A stretch of DNA of 64,000 nt, taken from assembly GCF_030815405.1 (NCBI RefSeq), contig NZ_JAUSWX010000001.1, forward strand, positions 3,596,001 to 3,660,000, written 5' to 3'. The position numbers and the translations under genes were made by a program. Positions within the stretch are counted from its first letter, which is position 1; each line of letters opens with the position of its first letter. This stretch comes from Agromyces albus (GTDB lineage: Bacteria; Actinomycetota; Actinomycetes; Actinomycetales; Microbacteriaceae). Shown here one piece after another: positions 54,174-63,894 of this stretch. The notes beneath the pieces were generated by a model. That model had not been told where the DNA came from. It ran no database searches and worked only from the letters and a program-made list of their open reading frames with translations.

Positions 54174-54551
54174 TCATCTCCGTACAGAGGTCGCATAGCA
54201 TCCAAGCCTTCGGCGCGGCCGCGCGCGACGTAGAACACGATGCCGTTGTCCCGTGGCAGCCGCGGTGCCGGCTGATGCCCACGGCTGTGCGTTCGGCGGA
54301 CCGGATGTCGCGCCGGATCGACTCCGCGAGCAGTCGGGCTCACTCGAGGGAATGGCGCGGGATTTGGTCTGGAGATACACCGAGCCTTCCGACCGCAGAA
54401 CAGCTGCGATGCTGTCAGCGTTCCACTCAAGCAACACCGATACGTTCGCGGCCGCTTGCGTGCCAGTCGGATCGTCATCGAGCACCACGGTGACCAAACG
54501 CCGGCTCCTTCCTTTGCCTTGAGTGATGAATGGGTCAGCGACGGTCTTCAA
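54174..54551 (-). pseudogene. N-terminal fragment of a DUF1537 four-carbon-acid sugar kinase
   Basis: LVTVVLDDDPTGTQAAANVS and SVYLQTKSRAIPSS are the start of the DUF1537 kinase fold; afterwards a frameshift (ESIRRDIRSAERTAVGIS in another frame) and loss of the remaining about 300 residues. It begins at the 3' end of the esterase gene, so it was the last gene of the rhamnose operon. Confidence 0.75.
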
Positions 54552-55704
54552 CGCATTGCGCGAGGGCCTGTACCCAGGTCTTTCGAGGATCTTGGTCCGA
54601 AATATTCATGCTCGTGCAGGTGTAACCAACGGCCAGTCTCTTGTCGGGGACGCCGAACCCGTGGACACCTCCCGCGCCGGGGTGGCCGAATCCACCGGGC
54701 AATAGGTACGGTCCTGACGGGTCTGACAGCCAGAAGCCCAGTCCACGATCGAATCCCTGGTCAACGCTGGCGAGGGGTCTGAACGGCGGAAGCTGCGCGA
54801 CGCGGCTGACGCGTGCGGCATCCAGCGTGTTCGAGTTGAGGAGTCTGTGTCCGTCCACTTCACCCACTAGGGCCGCGTACATTCTGGATACTGCCTTGGC
54901 GGTGCCCACGCCGTTCGCTGAGGAGATCTCCGCGGCGCGCCCTTCCCGAGTGTTGAGGAAGGGAAGGAAGTTGTCCTGTGCTGCGAGCCCCAGTAGGAGT
55001 TCTTTGATGACGGGGGCGGTCGGGTCTACACCGCTGGTCGCCCATGTTTCGCTGATTCCCAGCGCGGGCGGCGTTCCCCACTGGGACCGTGGCCAGACTC
55101 GAGGTTCCTGCTCTTCTGGGAGGCCGATCCAAAGATCAAGACCGAGAGGACGAGCGACGTTCTCCGCGAAGAACTCACCCTCGGTCTGTCCGGTTATCCT
55201 GCGGATGACTTCGCCCACGAGATACCCGAAGGTGAACGCGTGATAGAAGCCGCGAGTGGTACCGGGCTGCCACATGGGCTCGGCACCGACCAACGCGTTC
55301 AGGCACTTGTCTCGATCGGCCAAGTCTTCCGCTGTGATGCCAGCTGCCGAGGGGAACACAGGGAGACCTACGGTGTGTGCGAGAAGATGCGCGGTTGTGG
55401 CCTCCCGCTTGTTGTACGCGCCGAACTCTGGCCAGTACTTGGTCACCGGTGCGTCGACATCGAGCTCCCCCGCTTCCATGAGCATGGCAGCGCAGATCGC
55501 AATGGCTCCCTTGGTGGTCGACCACACCATCGTGAGTGAATTGCGATCGAAGCCCTTGGTGTCGGCAGGTGTGGAGACGAGATCCACGACGACTCTTCCG
55601 TCGACGTGAACGCAGAGTTGCGCACCGCCGGGGTCGCTTGCCTGCCCGTCCGCAAACGCCGACCTGACCCGCTCATACCCGGGAGCGACTGTTCCTTCGA
55701 TCAT
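54535..55704 (-). CDS. Serine beta-lactamase-fold esterase (family VIII carboxylesterase-like)
   Basis: 389 residues, no signal peptide. The Ser-x-x-Lys pair is in VWSTTKGAI, the catalytic Tyr in GFYHAFTFGYLVG, and GHPGAGGVHGFG replaces the KTG box, as in family VIII esterases such as EstB. Likely deacylates imported oligosaccharides. Ends the intact part of the rhamnose operon. Confidence 0.87.
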   Translation of the reverse strand: MIEGTVAPGYERVRSAFADGQASDPGGAQLCVHVDGRVVVDLVSTPADTKGFDRNSLTMVWSTTKGAIAICAAMLMEAGELDVDAPVTKYWPEFGAYNKREATTAHLLAHTVGLPVFPSAAGITAEDLADRDKCLNALVGAEPMWQPGTTRGFYHAFTFGYLVGEVIRRITGQTEGEFFAENVARPLGLDLWIGLPEEQEPRVWPRSQWGTPPALGISETWATSGVDPTAPVIKELLLGLAAQDNFLPFLNTREGRAAEISSANGVGTAKAVSRMYAALVGEVDGHRLLNSNTLDAARVSRVAQLPPFRPLASVDQGFDRGLGFWLSDPSGPYLLPGGFGHPGAGGVHGFGVPDKRLAVGYTCTSMNISDQDPRKTWVQALAQCVEDRR

Positions 55705-55734
55705 TTCACGCTCGATTCCATCGGCTTCTTCGGC

Positions 55735-56775
55735 CTAGCCGAAGTCCTCGATCCGCCACTTGTCGTGCCAATCGATGCGGGGCATCCCGTCGTCGAAAGT
55801 CACCGGGAGCCACACATAGGTCGCGACAGACGTGTCGTCGTCGCCGAGGTATGAGTGGAGTTCCTCCCGCACGGTTTCGTCTCCGGAGAAGTGCCTGTCG
55901 AAGAGATCCATGACTTTCGCGGACTCGGCGGGCGTTGCGTTGGGGAGCCACCTGTCGCCGAGGGCGATGTAGAGGTCCTTGTCCGGGTGCTTGAAGACCG
56001 AGCTGATCTGCGTGCGGAAGGACGTGCCGGTCGTATCTTCCGGATGCGGGTTGCCCAGCACGTCCCAGGGGCCGTGATATGTGGCCGCCGAGGCGATCTC
56101 CGAGGGATTCGGGTAGTACCACGACGTCCCAGAGGTGATGAGGTAGTGCGTCGATCCGCGCCGGAAGTAAGCAGGCGCCTCCCGTACGGCCGGAGGGTGG
56201 GGATGGGGAAAGTGAGTCGAGTAGTAGCCCGATACATCCGTGTAGTCATCGGTCAGGTCGGCGCAGATGAGTTCGCTGTGCACTCGCTCGAAGTAGTAGT
56301 ACGCCTTGCCGCCTTCCGGATCCACGACCAGGTCGAAGTCTCCGGCGCTCATCCCGAGCGGTCGGTGGCCGGTGCGCAAGATGGTGTAGGGGCCGGTGAT
56401 CTTGTCGGCCTCAAGGATGGTGACTGTCTGGACATCCCCGAGAATTTTCACCCAACAGATGTACTTCCCGGTGCGGTTGTTGAAGATGATGTGGGGGCGA
56501 TCTACCTGCCGGGCCGGATGAAACGGCGACGTGGCGTCGTCGGGTTCGGGCTCGATGATGTTTCCGAGGTTCTCCCAGTTGTAGAGATCGCGAGAGGCGT
56601 ACAGTCGGATTCCCCAGTGCCAGATCCCGCTTCCGGGCTTCGTTCGCTCCTTGTTCTCGCCGTACCAGTAGTAGGTGTCGCCCTCGCGGAAGATGGAGCC
56701 GCCGTGCGCTTGAATCGGCTCACCCGAGGTGTCCAACCAAGTCGCGCCCGGCCGGAAGGAGTCAAGCGTTGTCAT
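55735..56775 (-). CDS. GH43-type intracellular glycoside hydrolase
   Basis: 346 residues. IQAHGGSIFREGDTYYWYGE is the start shared with exo-beta-1,3-galactanase-like GH43 enzymes, followed by VDRPHIIFNN and GDFDLVVDPEGG. Four-base overlap with the GH78 gene upstream. Activity on galactan or arabinan side chains is possible. Confidence 0.82.
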   Translation of the reverse strand: MTTLDSFRPGATWLDTSGEPIQAHGGSIFREGDTYYWYGENKERTKPGSGIWHWGIRLYASRDLYNWENLGNIIEPEPDDATSPFHPARQVDRPHIIFNNRTGKYICWVKILGDVQTVTILEADKITGPYTILRTGHRPLGMSAGDFDLVVDPEGGKAYYYFERVHSELICADLTDDYTDVSGYYSTHFPHPHPPAVREAPAYFRRGSTHYLITSGTSWYYPNPSEIASAATYHGPWDVLGNPHPEDTTGTSFRTQISSVFKHPDKDLYIALGDRWLPNATPAESAKVMDLFDRHFSGDETVREELHSYLGDDDTSVATYVWLPVTFDDGMPRIDWHDKWRIEDFG

Positions 56776-59423
56776 GAAGCTTCTCTCTGAGTCGACGAGC
56801 CAATGAGTGATGCCGTGAAGTGATGAGATCCGTGTTCGACCTCGCGCGAAGAACCGTCAGGGAGGTCCACGACACCAGAACAGCCAACCGGCACGACGAC
56901 GTCGAGGTGGAACGTCGTGTCATCGACCTTCCAGTCCGAGGTGATCCGGCCGTAGGGGCTGTCGAAGTCTGCCCGGGCACCGGTGAGCCCTCCGGCCGGG
57001 ATCGGCGCTACGCGCACGGATCGATATCCCGCTTCGGTCGGGGCTATTCCTCCAATAGTCCGATGCATCCAGTCCGCGACTGACCCGAGGGCATAGTGAT
57101 TGAAAGATGTCATCTGACCCGGGTTCACCGTCCCGTCATCGAGAAGGCTGTCCCACCGCTCCCAGATTGTCGTGGCTCCCTTGGCGACCATCGACAACCA
57201 CGACGGCGTCTGCTCCTCCAACAGCAGGGCGAAGGCCTCCTCGTGGTGCCCAGTCATGGTGAGGGCATCCGAGATCAGGTTCACGCCGGCGAACCCGACG
57301 CCGATCCTGTTGCCTCGCTCCGTCACCAACGCCGCAAGTTCAGCACCAGCCCGGCGAGCTGCCTCATCGCGGACCAGATCGAAGACGATGGCGAGGGCGT
57401 AGCCGGTCTGGGTCGGATTGACCAGCCGACCATCGCCGGTCGACCAGCGCGTCAGGAAGGCTTCGCGGACTTCGTCGGCGAGGGAACGGTAGTAGCGAGC
57501 GTCGTCGAGCTTCCCGAGCGTCTCGGCAATCAACGACAGGCGTCGGCTAGACCAGGCGAAGTACGCCGTGGCGACAAGGTATGGATCCGTGAGCGCCATG
57601 GCCGGCTGGTCGGCCGGGGCGGCCGGGTCCAGCCAGTCACCGAGTTGGCGTCCGGTGTCCCACAAGCGTGAGGGCCCAGCCAATCGTGCCACTTGGTCGA
57701 CCCAGTCGCGGGCGCTCTGGTATTGCTGCCGGAGGACTCCGCTATCCCCGTAACGCTCGAATAGTGTCCATGGCGTCAGCACCGCGACATCACCCCAGAC
57801 CGCCCCAGGGACGATCGGAGTCCATTGTGGGGCTCCCGGAATGACGGGCACGTACCAGGGAACGGTGCCGAAGCGATTCTGCTCGAGTGCCACATCCTTG
57901 AGCCAGCCAGACAGGAAGCCGTCGACGTCGAAGAGATAGCTCGCAGTGGGAGCGAACACTTGGATGTCGCCTGTCCACCCCAGCCGCTCGTCGCGCTGCG
58001 GGCAATCGGTGGGAATACTGACGAAGTTGCTCTTCATGCTCCACACGACATTCTCGTGAAGCCGGTTGAGGCTCTCATTCGATGTGGTGAGCCAGCCGGT
58101 GCGTCGCATATCGGAGTGATACACCCGGCCCAGAATGCTCAAGTCGCTGAGATCTCCGGTATACCCGGAGATCTCGGCGTATCGGAATCCGTGGATTGTG
58201 AACCGGGGTTCCCAATCTATTGATCCTTCTGAGCCGAGATAGCGGTCGATGGAGATTGCGTCCCGCAAAGTACGCACGTAGAGCTCCCCGTCCTGGAGCA
58301 CCTCAGCATGCCTGACCTCCAACTCCCTACCCACCCCTGAGGGCGCGCGAAGATGAAGTCGGCCGGCGAAGTTCTGACCGAAGTCAACGAGGATGCTGCC
58401 GTCATCTCGACGCTCGGTCGAGACGGGCACCAATTCCTCGGTGCATCTCACCGGCGGACCCTCCTGGGGCACGATCGTGCCAGTAAGGAACTGCGCGATC
58501 TTCACGGGGGCCCATCCCATATCGTCGAACTCCGCAGACGACCACGGCCCGGGCATCGCGTCGTTGTCAAACTCCTCACCGACGTAAAGGCTGCTTCTCA
58601 GGATGGGTGAGGGACTCGCCTTCCAATGCTTGTCGGTACCGATGACGATCTTGGACCCGTCTGCGCATTTGACCTCGAGCTGGGCGAGCAGAGCGATATC
58701 GGTGCCGTAAATGTTCAGGGTGCCGCCGTGAAAGCCGTAGCGGCCTCGCCACCACCCATCACCCATCCACGACCCGATGGCATTGTCGCCTTCGACGAGC
58801 ATCTCGGTCACGTCGTAGGTCGCGTGCTGGAGGCGATCGGAATAGACCGACCATCCGGGCGCAAGGGCCTCAGCGCCGACTCGGGAACCGTTGAGTTCCA
58901 TTTCGTACAGACCGTGGGCCGTCACGTAGAGACGAGCCTTCACAGGTGCCGAGGGCAGCGAGAACGCGCGACGGAACAAGGGTGGGCGTCGGTCCGGATC
59001 CGAGTGATCTTCAGGCCACGGCGGCATGATTCCCGACGTGGTCCAATCGAGTGGATCCACCAACCCGACTTCGACAACACTGGCCATCGACCATGCACTG
59101 AGCGTGCCGTCTTCACCGTGAACTCGGACACGGACCGTTGCCTGTTCGCGTGAGGCCAATGGGTGCGTTGGCCAGGGAACCAGGACTTGGGCTGCGCTCG
59201 TCATTTTGAAGACTTCCGAGACCTCGCCCCGTGTCACTTCAAGCTCATAGGCGGCTTGCACCCACCCGGTAGGTGCGGTGGTCGTCCAGCTGATGCGTGG
59301 CTGCGTGCATCCGATTCCGAGCGCATCATCTGCGTGCTCGAACCTGGGTGCTGATGGCAGCGCTCGCCCGGCCAACAATGACGCGGTCATGGGGGTCTCG
59401 GCGATGCCGGAACTCGTGGTCAA
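56772..59423 (-). CDS. alpha-L-rhamnosidase, GH78
   Basis: 883 residues. TTG 59423 lies eight bases after AAAGGA; a later ATG (MTASLLAG) is the alternative. N-terminal beta-sandwich domains, then VDFGQNFAGRLHLR, the catalytic-barrel motif TDCPQRDERLGWTGD and GATTIWERWDSLL, all typical of bacterial GH78. Intracellular. It would release L-rhamnose from imported pectin or flavonoid glycoside fragments. Follows the two permeases. Confidence 0.93.
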   Translation of the reverse strand: MTTSSGIAETPMTASLLAGRALPSAPRFEHADDALGIGCTQPRISWTTTAPTGWVQAAYELEVTRGEVSEVFKMTSAAQVLVPWPTHPLASREQATVRVRVHGEDGTLSAWSMASVVEVGLVDPLDWTTSGIMPPWPEDHSDPDRRPPLFRRAFSLPSAPVKARLYVTAHGLYEMELNGSRVGAEALAPGWSVYSDRLQHATYDVTEMLVEGDNAIGSWMGDGWWRGRYGFHGGTLNIYGTDIALLAQLEVKCADGSKIVIGTDKHWKASPSPILRSSLYVGEEFDNDAMPGPWSSAEFDDMGWAPVKIAQFLTGTIVPQEGPPVRCTEELVPVSTERRDDGSILVDFGQNFAGRLHLRAPSGVGRELEVRHAEVLQDGELYVRTLRDAISIDRYLGSEGSIDWEPRFTIHGFRYAEISGYTGDLSDLSILGRVYHSDMRRTGWLTTSNESLNRLHENVVWSMKSNFVSIPTDCPQRDERLGWTGDIQVFAPTASYLFDVDGFLSGWLKDVALEQNRFGTVPWYVPVIPGAPQWTPIVPGAVWGDVAVLTPWTLFERYGDSGVLRQQYQSARDWVDQVARLAGPSRLWDTGRQLGDWLDPAAPADQPAMALTDPYLVATAYFAWSSRRLSLIAETLGKLDDARYYRSLADEVREAFLTRWSTGDGRLVNPTQTGYALAIVFDLVRDEAARRAGAELAALVTERGNRIGVGFAGVNLISDALTMTGHHEEAFALLLEEQTPSWLSMVAKGATTIWERWDSLLDDGTVNPGQMTSFNHYALGSVADWMHRTIGGIAPTEAGYRSVRVAPIPAGGLTGARADFDSPYGRITSDWKVDDTTFHLDVVVPVGCSGVVDLPDGSSREVEHGSHHFTASLIGSSTQREAS

Positions 59424-59532
59424 GACAATGGTCCTTTCGGAGTGAAGAAGGGTGCCCGAACGTGCGGCGTACTGCGGGCATCGAAGTAAGGACTCGACGG
59501 ATCGGCATGTGCCATCCGGATCGTGGAGCGCG

Positions 59533-60435
59533 CTATCCCTTCACGGAGCCCGCCACCAGGCCCTTCTGAATCTGCTGGTTGAGGAGCAGGTACACGAAGA
59601 ACATGACCCCGACATTCAGGCAAATGGCCGCGAAGAGTGGACCGTACTGAAGCGATCCGTACTCTCCTGCGAAATTGAGGAGACCAACCTGCAACGTGCG
59701 CAGATCCGAGGAGTTGACGAAGGTCAGCGCGAGAAGCAGATCGTTCCAGAGGAAGAAGAACTGCACCAGGCCAACCGTGAACAGGGCATTTCGAATCATG
59801 GGCAACCCGATGGAGAAGAAGGACCGGATGAGGCTCGCTCCGTCCATGGTCGCCGCCTCGAAGATCTCCCGCGGAATGGCCCGGAAGTATGTGGCAAGAA
59901 GGAACACCGTGAGCGGCAGAATGTCCGCCGTATAAGTGAGGAAGAGCGGCCAGAGGGTACCCGTGAGTCCCGTTTGGAAATAGATCGTGAACAGCGGAAG
60001 GAGGGTCATCTGAACAGGAACCATGATTCCCGCCAGAAATATCAGAAGGACCGCGCTGCGGCCCTTCCACACCAGGACCTGGAGGGCGAATCCGGCGGCC
60101 GCACCGATGAGCAGGCCCACGAACAGTGCCGGCAGAACCGTGACGGCTGTGTTGGTGAAGTACTCTGCGATGCGGCCGCGAGTCCACGCTTCGACGTAGT
60201 TGTCGAGGTTCCAGCTCTGCGGCAGTTCCCAGAAATGACCACTCAGGAACTCACCTTGAGTCTTGAAGGAACTGAGCACCATCCACAGCATCGGCACAAT
60301 GACGATCGCGCCAAGGAACACGGCGAGGATGGTAGCCGGGATCCGTCTCAGGACTCGACTCACCGACCGCACGCTCGTCACGCGACTCTCCGATTGCACG
60401 CTCGTGGTGCCGCGGCTTGGAATTGTGATGGTCAT
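59533..60435 (-). CDS. ABC sugar transporter permease, MalG/CUT1 type (rhamnose locus)
   Basis: 300 residues. Helices with EAA loop IFEAATMDGASLIRSFF and C-terminal QKGLVAGSVKG. Start ATG 60435 shares one base with the stop of the upstream permease. Confidence 0.9.
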   Translation of the reverse strand: MTITIPSRGTTSVQSESRVTSVRSVSRVLRRIPATILAVFLGAIVIVPMLWMVLSSFKTQGEFLSGHFWELPQSWNLDNYVEAWTRGRIAEYFTNTAVTVLPALFVGLLIGAAAGFALQVLVWKGRSAVLLIFLAGIMVPVQMTLLPLFTIYFQTGLTGTLWPLFLTYTADILPLTVFLLATYFRAIPREIFEAATMDGASLIRSFFSIGLPMIRNALFTVGLVQFFFLWNDLLLALTFVNSSDLRTLQVGLLNFAGEYGSLQYGPLFAAICLNVGVMFFVYLLLNQQIQKGLVAGSVKG

Positions 60436-61322
60436 TATCGGACCTTCTTCATGTCGGGGCGGTTCGCGCGCACGATGAAGATCGTCGCCGCCAGGCAGAT
60501 CAGCGTCAGCAGGAACGCCAGGGCGCTGCCGTAGCCGTAATCGCCGTATTGGAACGAAGTTTGGAACATGTAGACGGTCAGGGGGGTCGTGGTGTTGCCC
60601 GGCCCACCGTTCGTCAGGGCAATGACACTGTCGAAGACCTTGAGCGTGCCGTTGATCGAGAGCACCAGCGCTGACAACAGCACCGGCATCGACAACGGAA
60701 GTACGATGTGGCGGACCAGTCGCAGCCCACCCGAGCCATCGATTCTTGCGGATTCGATGATCTCCTCAGGGATGTCGAGGATGCCCGCGTACAGCAGCAC
60801 ACCGTAGAAGCCCATGGAGCGCCACAGGTCCATGGTCAGCAGGACCAGGAACGCGCTCGTGCTGTTGCCGAGCCAATCAATCGAGTCTCCACCCAGCAGG
60901 TGGACGAACGAATTGACAAGCCCATCAGCGGGAGCGATCGCGAAAAGCTGCTGGAACAACAGCGCGACGGCGACGGTGGGCAGCACGACGGGAAAGAAGA
61001 CGAGCGTTCGCACAAAGGACGACGACCGGCGCAGAAGGAAGACGTAGGCGAGCGACAGCAGGAAACCGAGGGTCACCTGGCCGATGGTCATCACCACGCC
61101 GTATTTCAGCGAGAAGAACAGTGCGTCCCGCACCTTGGCATCTCGGAACAGTTCGACGAAGTTGTCGATTCCGGTGAAGGTGAATCCGGTAATGGCGTTC
61201 CCATCGGTGAATATGTATCCGAAGGACCACACGATGGGGATGAGCGTGAAAGCTGTATAGACGAGAAGTGCCGGGCCGACCAGGATCAGCAAGGTCTTGC
61301 GGTCACCGATAAGTGGGTTCAT
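60435..61322 (-). CDS. ABC sugar transporter permease, MalF/CUT1 type (rhamnose locus)
   Basis: 295 residues, six helices, EAA loop EEIIESARIDGSGGLR and VIALTNGGPGNTTTP. Follows the binding-protein gene after a hairpin. Confidence 0.9.
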   Translation of the reverse strand: MNPLIGDRKTLLILVGPALLVYTAFTLIPIVWSFGYIFTDGNAITGFTFTGIDNFVELFRDAKVRDALFFSLKYGVVMTIGQVTLGFLLSLAYVFLLRRSSSFVRTLVFFPVVLPTVAVALLFQQLFAIAPADGLVNSFVHLLGGDSIDWLGNSTSAFLVLLTMDLWRSMGFYGVLLYAGILDIPEEIIESARIDGSGGLRLVRHIVLPLSMPVLLSALVLSINGTLKVFDSVIALTNGGPGNTTTPLTVYMFQTSFQYGDYGYGSALAFLLTLICLAATIFIVRANRPDMKKVR

Positions 61323-61332
61323 GAAAGAGTTC

Positions 61333-61367
61333 GGGTGGGGGCCGTCCGCCAGGGCCGACCCCCACCC
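61333..61367 (-). terminator. Hairpin between binding-protein and permease genes
   Basis: GGGTGGGGGTCGGCCC (minus strand) folds back onto GGCCCCCACCC just after the binding-protein stop. Confidence 0.6.
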
Positions 61368-61376
61368 ATTCCTGTT

Positions 61377-62672
61377 CTACTTGACCGTAATGTCGTTCTG
61401 GACGGTTTCCATGAATTGTTCAGCGGTGATGGCGCCGGTCACGAGCTGTGCTGCGTTGGTCTGCGCGGTCGCCGTTGCCTTCGGATCCATGAGCGCCTCG
61501 AACCAGAGTGTGGTGTCGCTCGTGTTGGCAATCGTGTCCTGAACACCCTGGGTGAGGGCATCGACCTCGACGGGCTCATTGACGGTGAAGCCCGAGATCA
61601 CGTTCTGCTCGCTCAGTGCCACGCTGCCGTAGTTCTCAGCAATGCACTTGACCCAGTTCTTGACGTCCTTGTTGTCGAGGTACTTCGCGTTGAACGCGAA
61701 CGGCAGGCCGACGTTCGATGCCGGTGCGCCTGACGCTCCCTTGCCCCCAGGGACATCCGGGAACGGGAAGAAGCCGACGTTGTCGTTGCCGATCTTGTTG
61801 GAGTCGGAGTTCAAGTTGCTGAGGATCCAACTTCCCATGTAGACCATGCCCGCCGTCCCGTTGAGGAACGAGTTTGTCGCGGAGTCGTAGTCAACTGACC
61901 CGACACCGGGGCCGAAGTAGCCGGCCGCACCAAGATCGGCGACGGCCTGTGCAGCGGCGACGTACTCAGGGTCGGTGAGCTTCTTCTCCCCCGAGATCAC
62001 CTTCTCCATGGCGTCATCGCCGACGCTACGGAAGAGATAGCTCGAGATCAAGCGGGTCAGGGGCCAGCCCGCCTCGCCGCTCGCAGTGAGCGGCTGAACA
62101 CCGTTGTCAGAGAGGGTCTTGGCAACTGTCAGGAACTCGTCCCAGGTGGTCGGCACCTCGAGGCCGTACTTGTCGAAGATGGCCTTGTTATACCAGATTC
62201 CCTCGATGTTGTATTGGGTCGGCAATACAAGGAAGTCCCCGTACAGCGCCTTGATGGTGGCAACTGCGGCGGGTTGGATGTCGGCGGTCGCATCGAGATC
62301 CTCGAACACCGGTCCGAGATCGGTGAGGTATCCGCCGTCGGCCAGGTCCTTGTCGAGCTCCACGTTGCCCGCCGGGAAGACGACCGGGAGATCGTCCTGG
62401 CTCGCGAGCAGTTGGAGCTTCTGGTCAAGGTTCGCCTGAGGAACGTTGTCCGTGGTGATGGGGAGAGCCTCGTTCTCGGCGGAGCAAGCACCATTCGCGA
62501 GAGCCTCGAAAGTCGCTGGTACCGACGTGTTCTCGGTGTACGTCAGCATCGTGAAGTTCTTGAGTGCCGATGTGTTGTTCGCTGCGGAACCACCACAACC
62601 CGTGAGTGCCACGAGTGCGAGACCGGCGGCCGAGACTATGGCGGCCGCTCGAACTGCTGTGCGAGGGGGCAT
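61377..62672 (-). CDS. ABC sugar-binding lipoprotein (rhamnose locus)
   Basis: 431 residues from ATG 62672, preceded by AAGGAGG. Lipobox LVALTGC (Cys26), then a type 1 solute-binding fold (LLASQDDLPVVFPAGNVELD; IEGIWYNKAIFDKYGLEVP). First gene of the ABC-GH78-GH43-esterase operon; ligand probably rhamnose-containing oligosaccharides. Confidence 0.9.
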   Translation of the reverse strand: MPPRTAVRAAAIVSAAGLALVALTGCGGSAANNTSALKNFTMLTYTENTSVPATFEALANGACSAENEALPITTDNVPQANLDQKLQLLASQDDLPVVFPAGNVELDKDLADGGYLTDLGPVFEDLDATADIQPAAVATIKALYGDFLVLPTQYNIEGIWYNKAIFDKYGLEVPTTWDEFLTVAKTLSDNGVQPLTASGEAGWPLTRLISSYLFRSVGDDAMEKVISGEKKLTDPEYVAAAQAVADLGAAGYFGPGVGSVDYDSATNSFLNGTAGMVYMGSWILSNLNSDSNKIGNDNVGFFPFPDVPGGKGASGAPASNVGLPFAFNAKYLDNKDVKNWVKCIAENYGSVALSEQNVISGFTVNEPVEVDALTQGVQDTIANTSDTTLWFEALMDPKATATAQTNAAQLVTGAITAEQFMETVQNDITVK

Positions 62673-62747
62673 TTCATTCCTCCTTGAATGAGTGAGGTTG
62701 CTGTGTGCACCTCGATTGATGTGATCGCGATCGCACTGGATGTGCAT

Positions 62748-62781
62748 CGGTCTACGCGATGTAAGATACGAATGTAGACCG
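62748..62781. promoter_or_regulatory. Candidate operator between divergent binding protein and LacI
   Basis: CGGTCTAC and its exact complement GTAGACCG lie 18 bp apart in the 165-bp divergent region. Plausible LacI half-sites, spacing wider than at the other loci. Confidence 0.45.
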
Positions 62782-62837
62782 CTATACAAAAGTTCGCAAG
62801 TACACTTCTGGACTAGTCGAGAACCCAAGGAACCGTC

Positions 62838-63860
62838 TTGTATCGAAACGCAGGTGAACGGGCCGCAACGATCGCGGACGTCGCAAACCTTGCCGGGGTC
62901 TCGCAGGCCGCGGTATCGAAAGTGATCCGAAACGCGTACGGTGTCAGCCCGGCGATGAAGTCCAAGGTTCGTGCAGCCATCGAGCAGCTGCACTATCGTC
63001 CGCGAGTAGCCGCCCGTGCTATGCGCGGGTCGAGCTTCACTCTCGGTATCGAATTGCCCTCCTTGCACAACCAGTTCCTTGCCGAGATTCTCGACGGCGC
63101 ATCCAGCGCGATTGCGGGGACCGGGTATCAACTTCTCGTGGCACCCACGCGTACCAACGACGACGCGGTAAATGCGATCGAGACCTTGATGGATCAGCAG
63201 GTCGACGGAATCCTTACGATCGCTCCATTGGTGTCAACCGGGTGGCTGGAGCGTGTTGCAGAGCGGGTTCCTTTGGTGACGCTCGGATTGCACACCAGGA
63301 GCAACTCCTTCGACTGTGTCGTCGGAGACGACATACATGGCACCCAACTTGCTATGGAGCACCTGTTCCAACTCGGACACAGGAAGATCGCGCACCTGAC
63401 TCGCGCCGAGCAGGTCACCGATGCGCGGACCGGGACAACACATGCCGTCCGGCTAGCGGAGTACCAGTCGTTCATGCGGGCGCACGACCTAGCGGATGAG
63501 GTGCGCGTCATTCGCGCGTCGGAAGCCGATCACAGCGGAGCGGATGTCGTCGGCGCGGCGCTTAAAAATCAGTACGCAAGCGCCATCTTCGCGGGCGACG
63601 ATGACCTCGCGATCGGCGCCCTGCAAGCGACTCGGAACCCTGGTACGGATTGGGCCAGTGTGGCGGTCGTCGGATACGACAACGCCGCAATCGCTGGTCA
63701 TCCACTCGTCGGGCTCACAACGGTGGACCAGGACGCTCACCGCATGGGACGCACCGCAATCGAGTTACTCACCGAACGAATCGCCGGACGAACCGAGGCG
63801 CGAACTGAGGTCATCCCCGTGAAGCTGATAGAACGATCCACCTCAAGAGTGGGCCGCTAG
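62838..63860 (+). CDS. LacI-family transcriptional regulator of the rhamnose locus
   Basis: 340 residues with TTG 62838 as start. HTH ATIADVANLAGVSQAAVSKV, hinge LHYRPRVAARAMRGS, sensor domain with VAVVGYDNAAIAGHPL. Divergent from the binding-protein gene. Confidence 0.9.
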   Translation: MYRNAGERAATIADVANLAGVSQAAVSKVIRNAYGVSPAMKSKVRAAIEQLHYRPRVAARAMRGSSFTLGIELPSLHNQFLAEILDGASSAIAGTGYQLLVAPTRTNDDAVNAIETLMDQQVDGILTIAPLVSTGWLERVAERVPLVTLGLHTRSNSFDCVVGDDIHGTQLAMEHLFQLGHRKIAHLTRAEQVTDARTGTTHAVRLAEYQSFMRAHDLADEVRVIRASEADHSGADVVGAALKNQYASAIFAGDDDLAIGALQATRNPGTDWASVAVVGYDNAAIAGHPLVGLTTVDQDAHRMGRTAIELLTERIAGRTEARTEVIPVKLIERSTSRVGR

Positions 63861-63894
63861 TCGTCGTATCCTGACCAGCAGTCGGAGGACGAAC

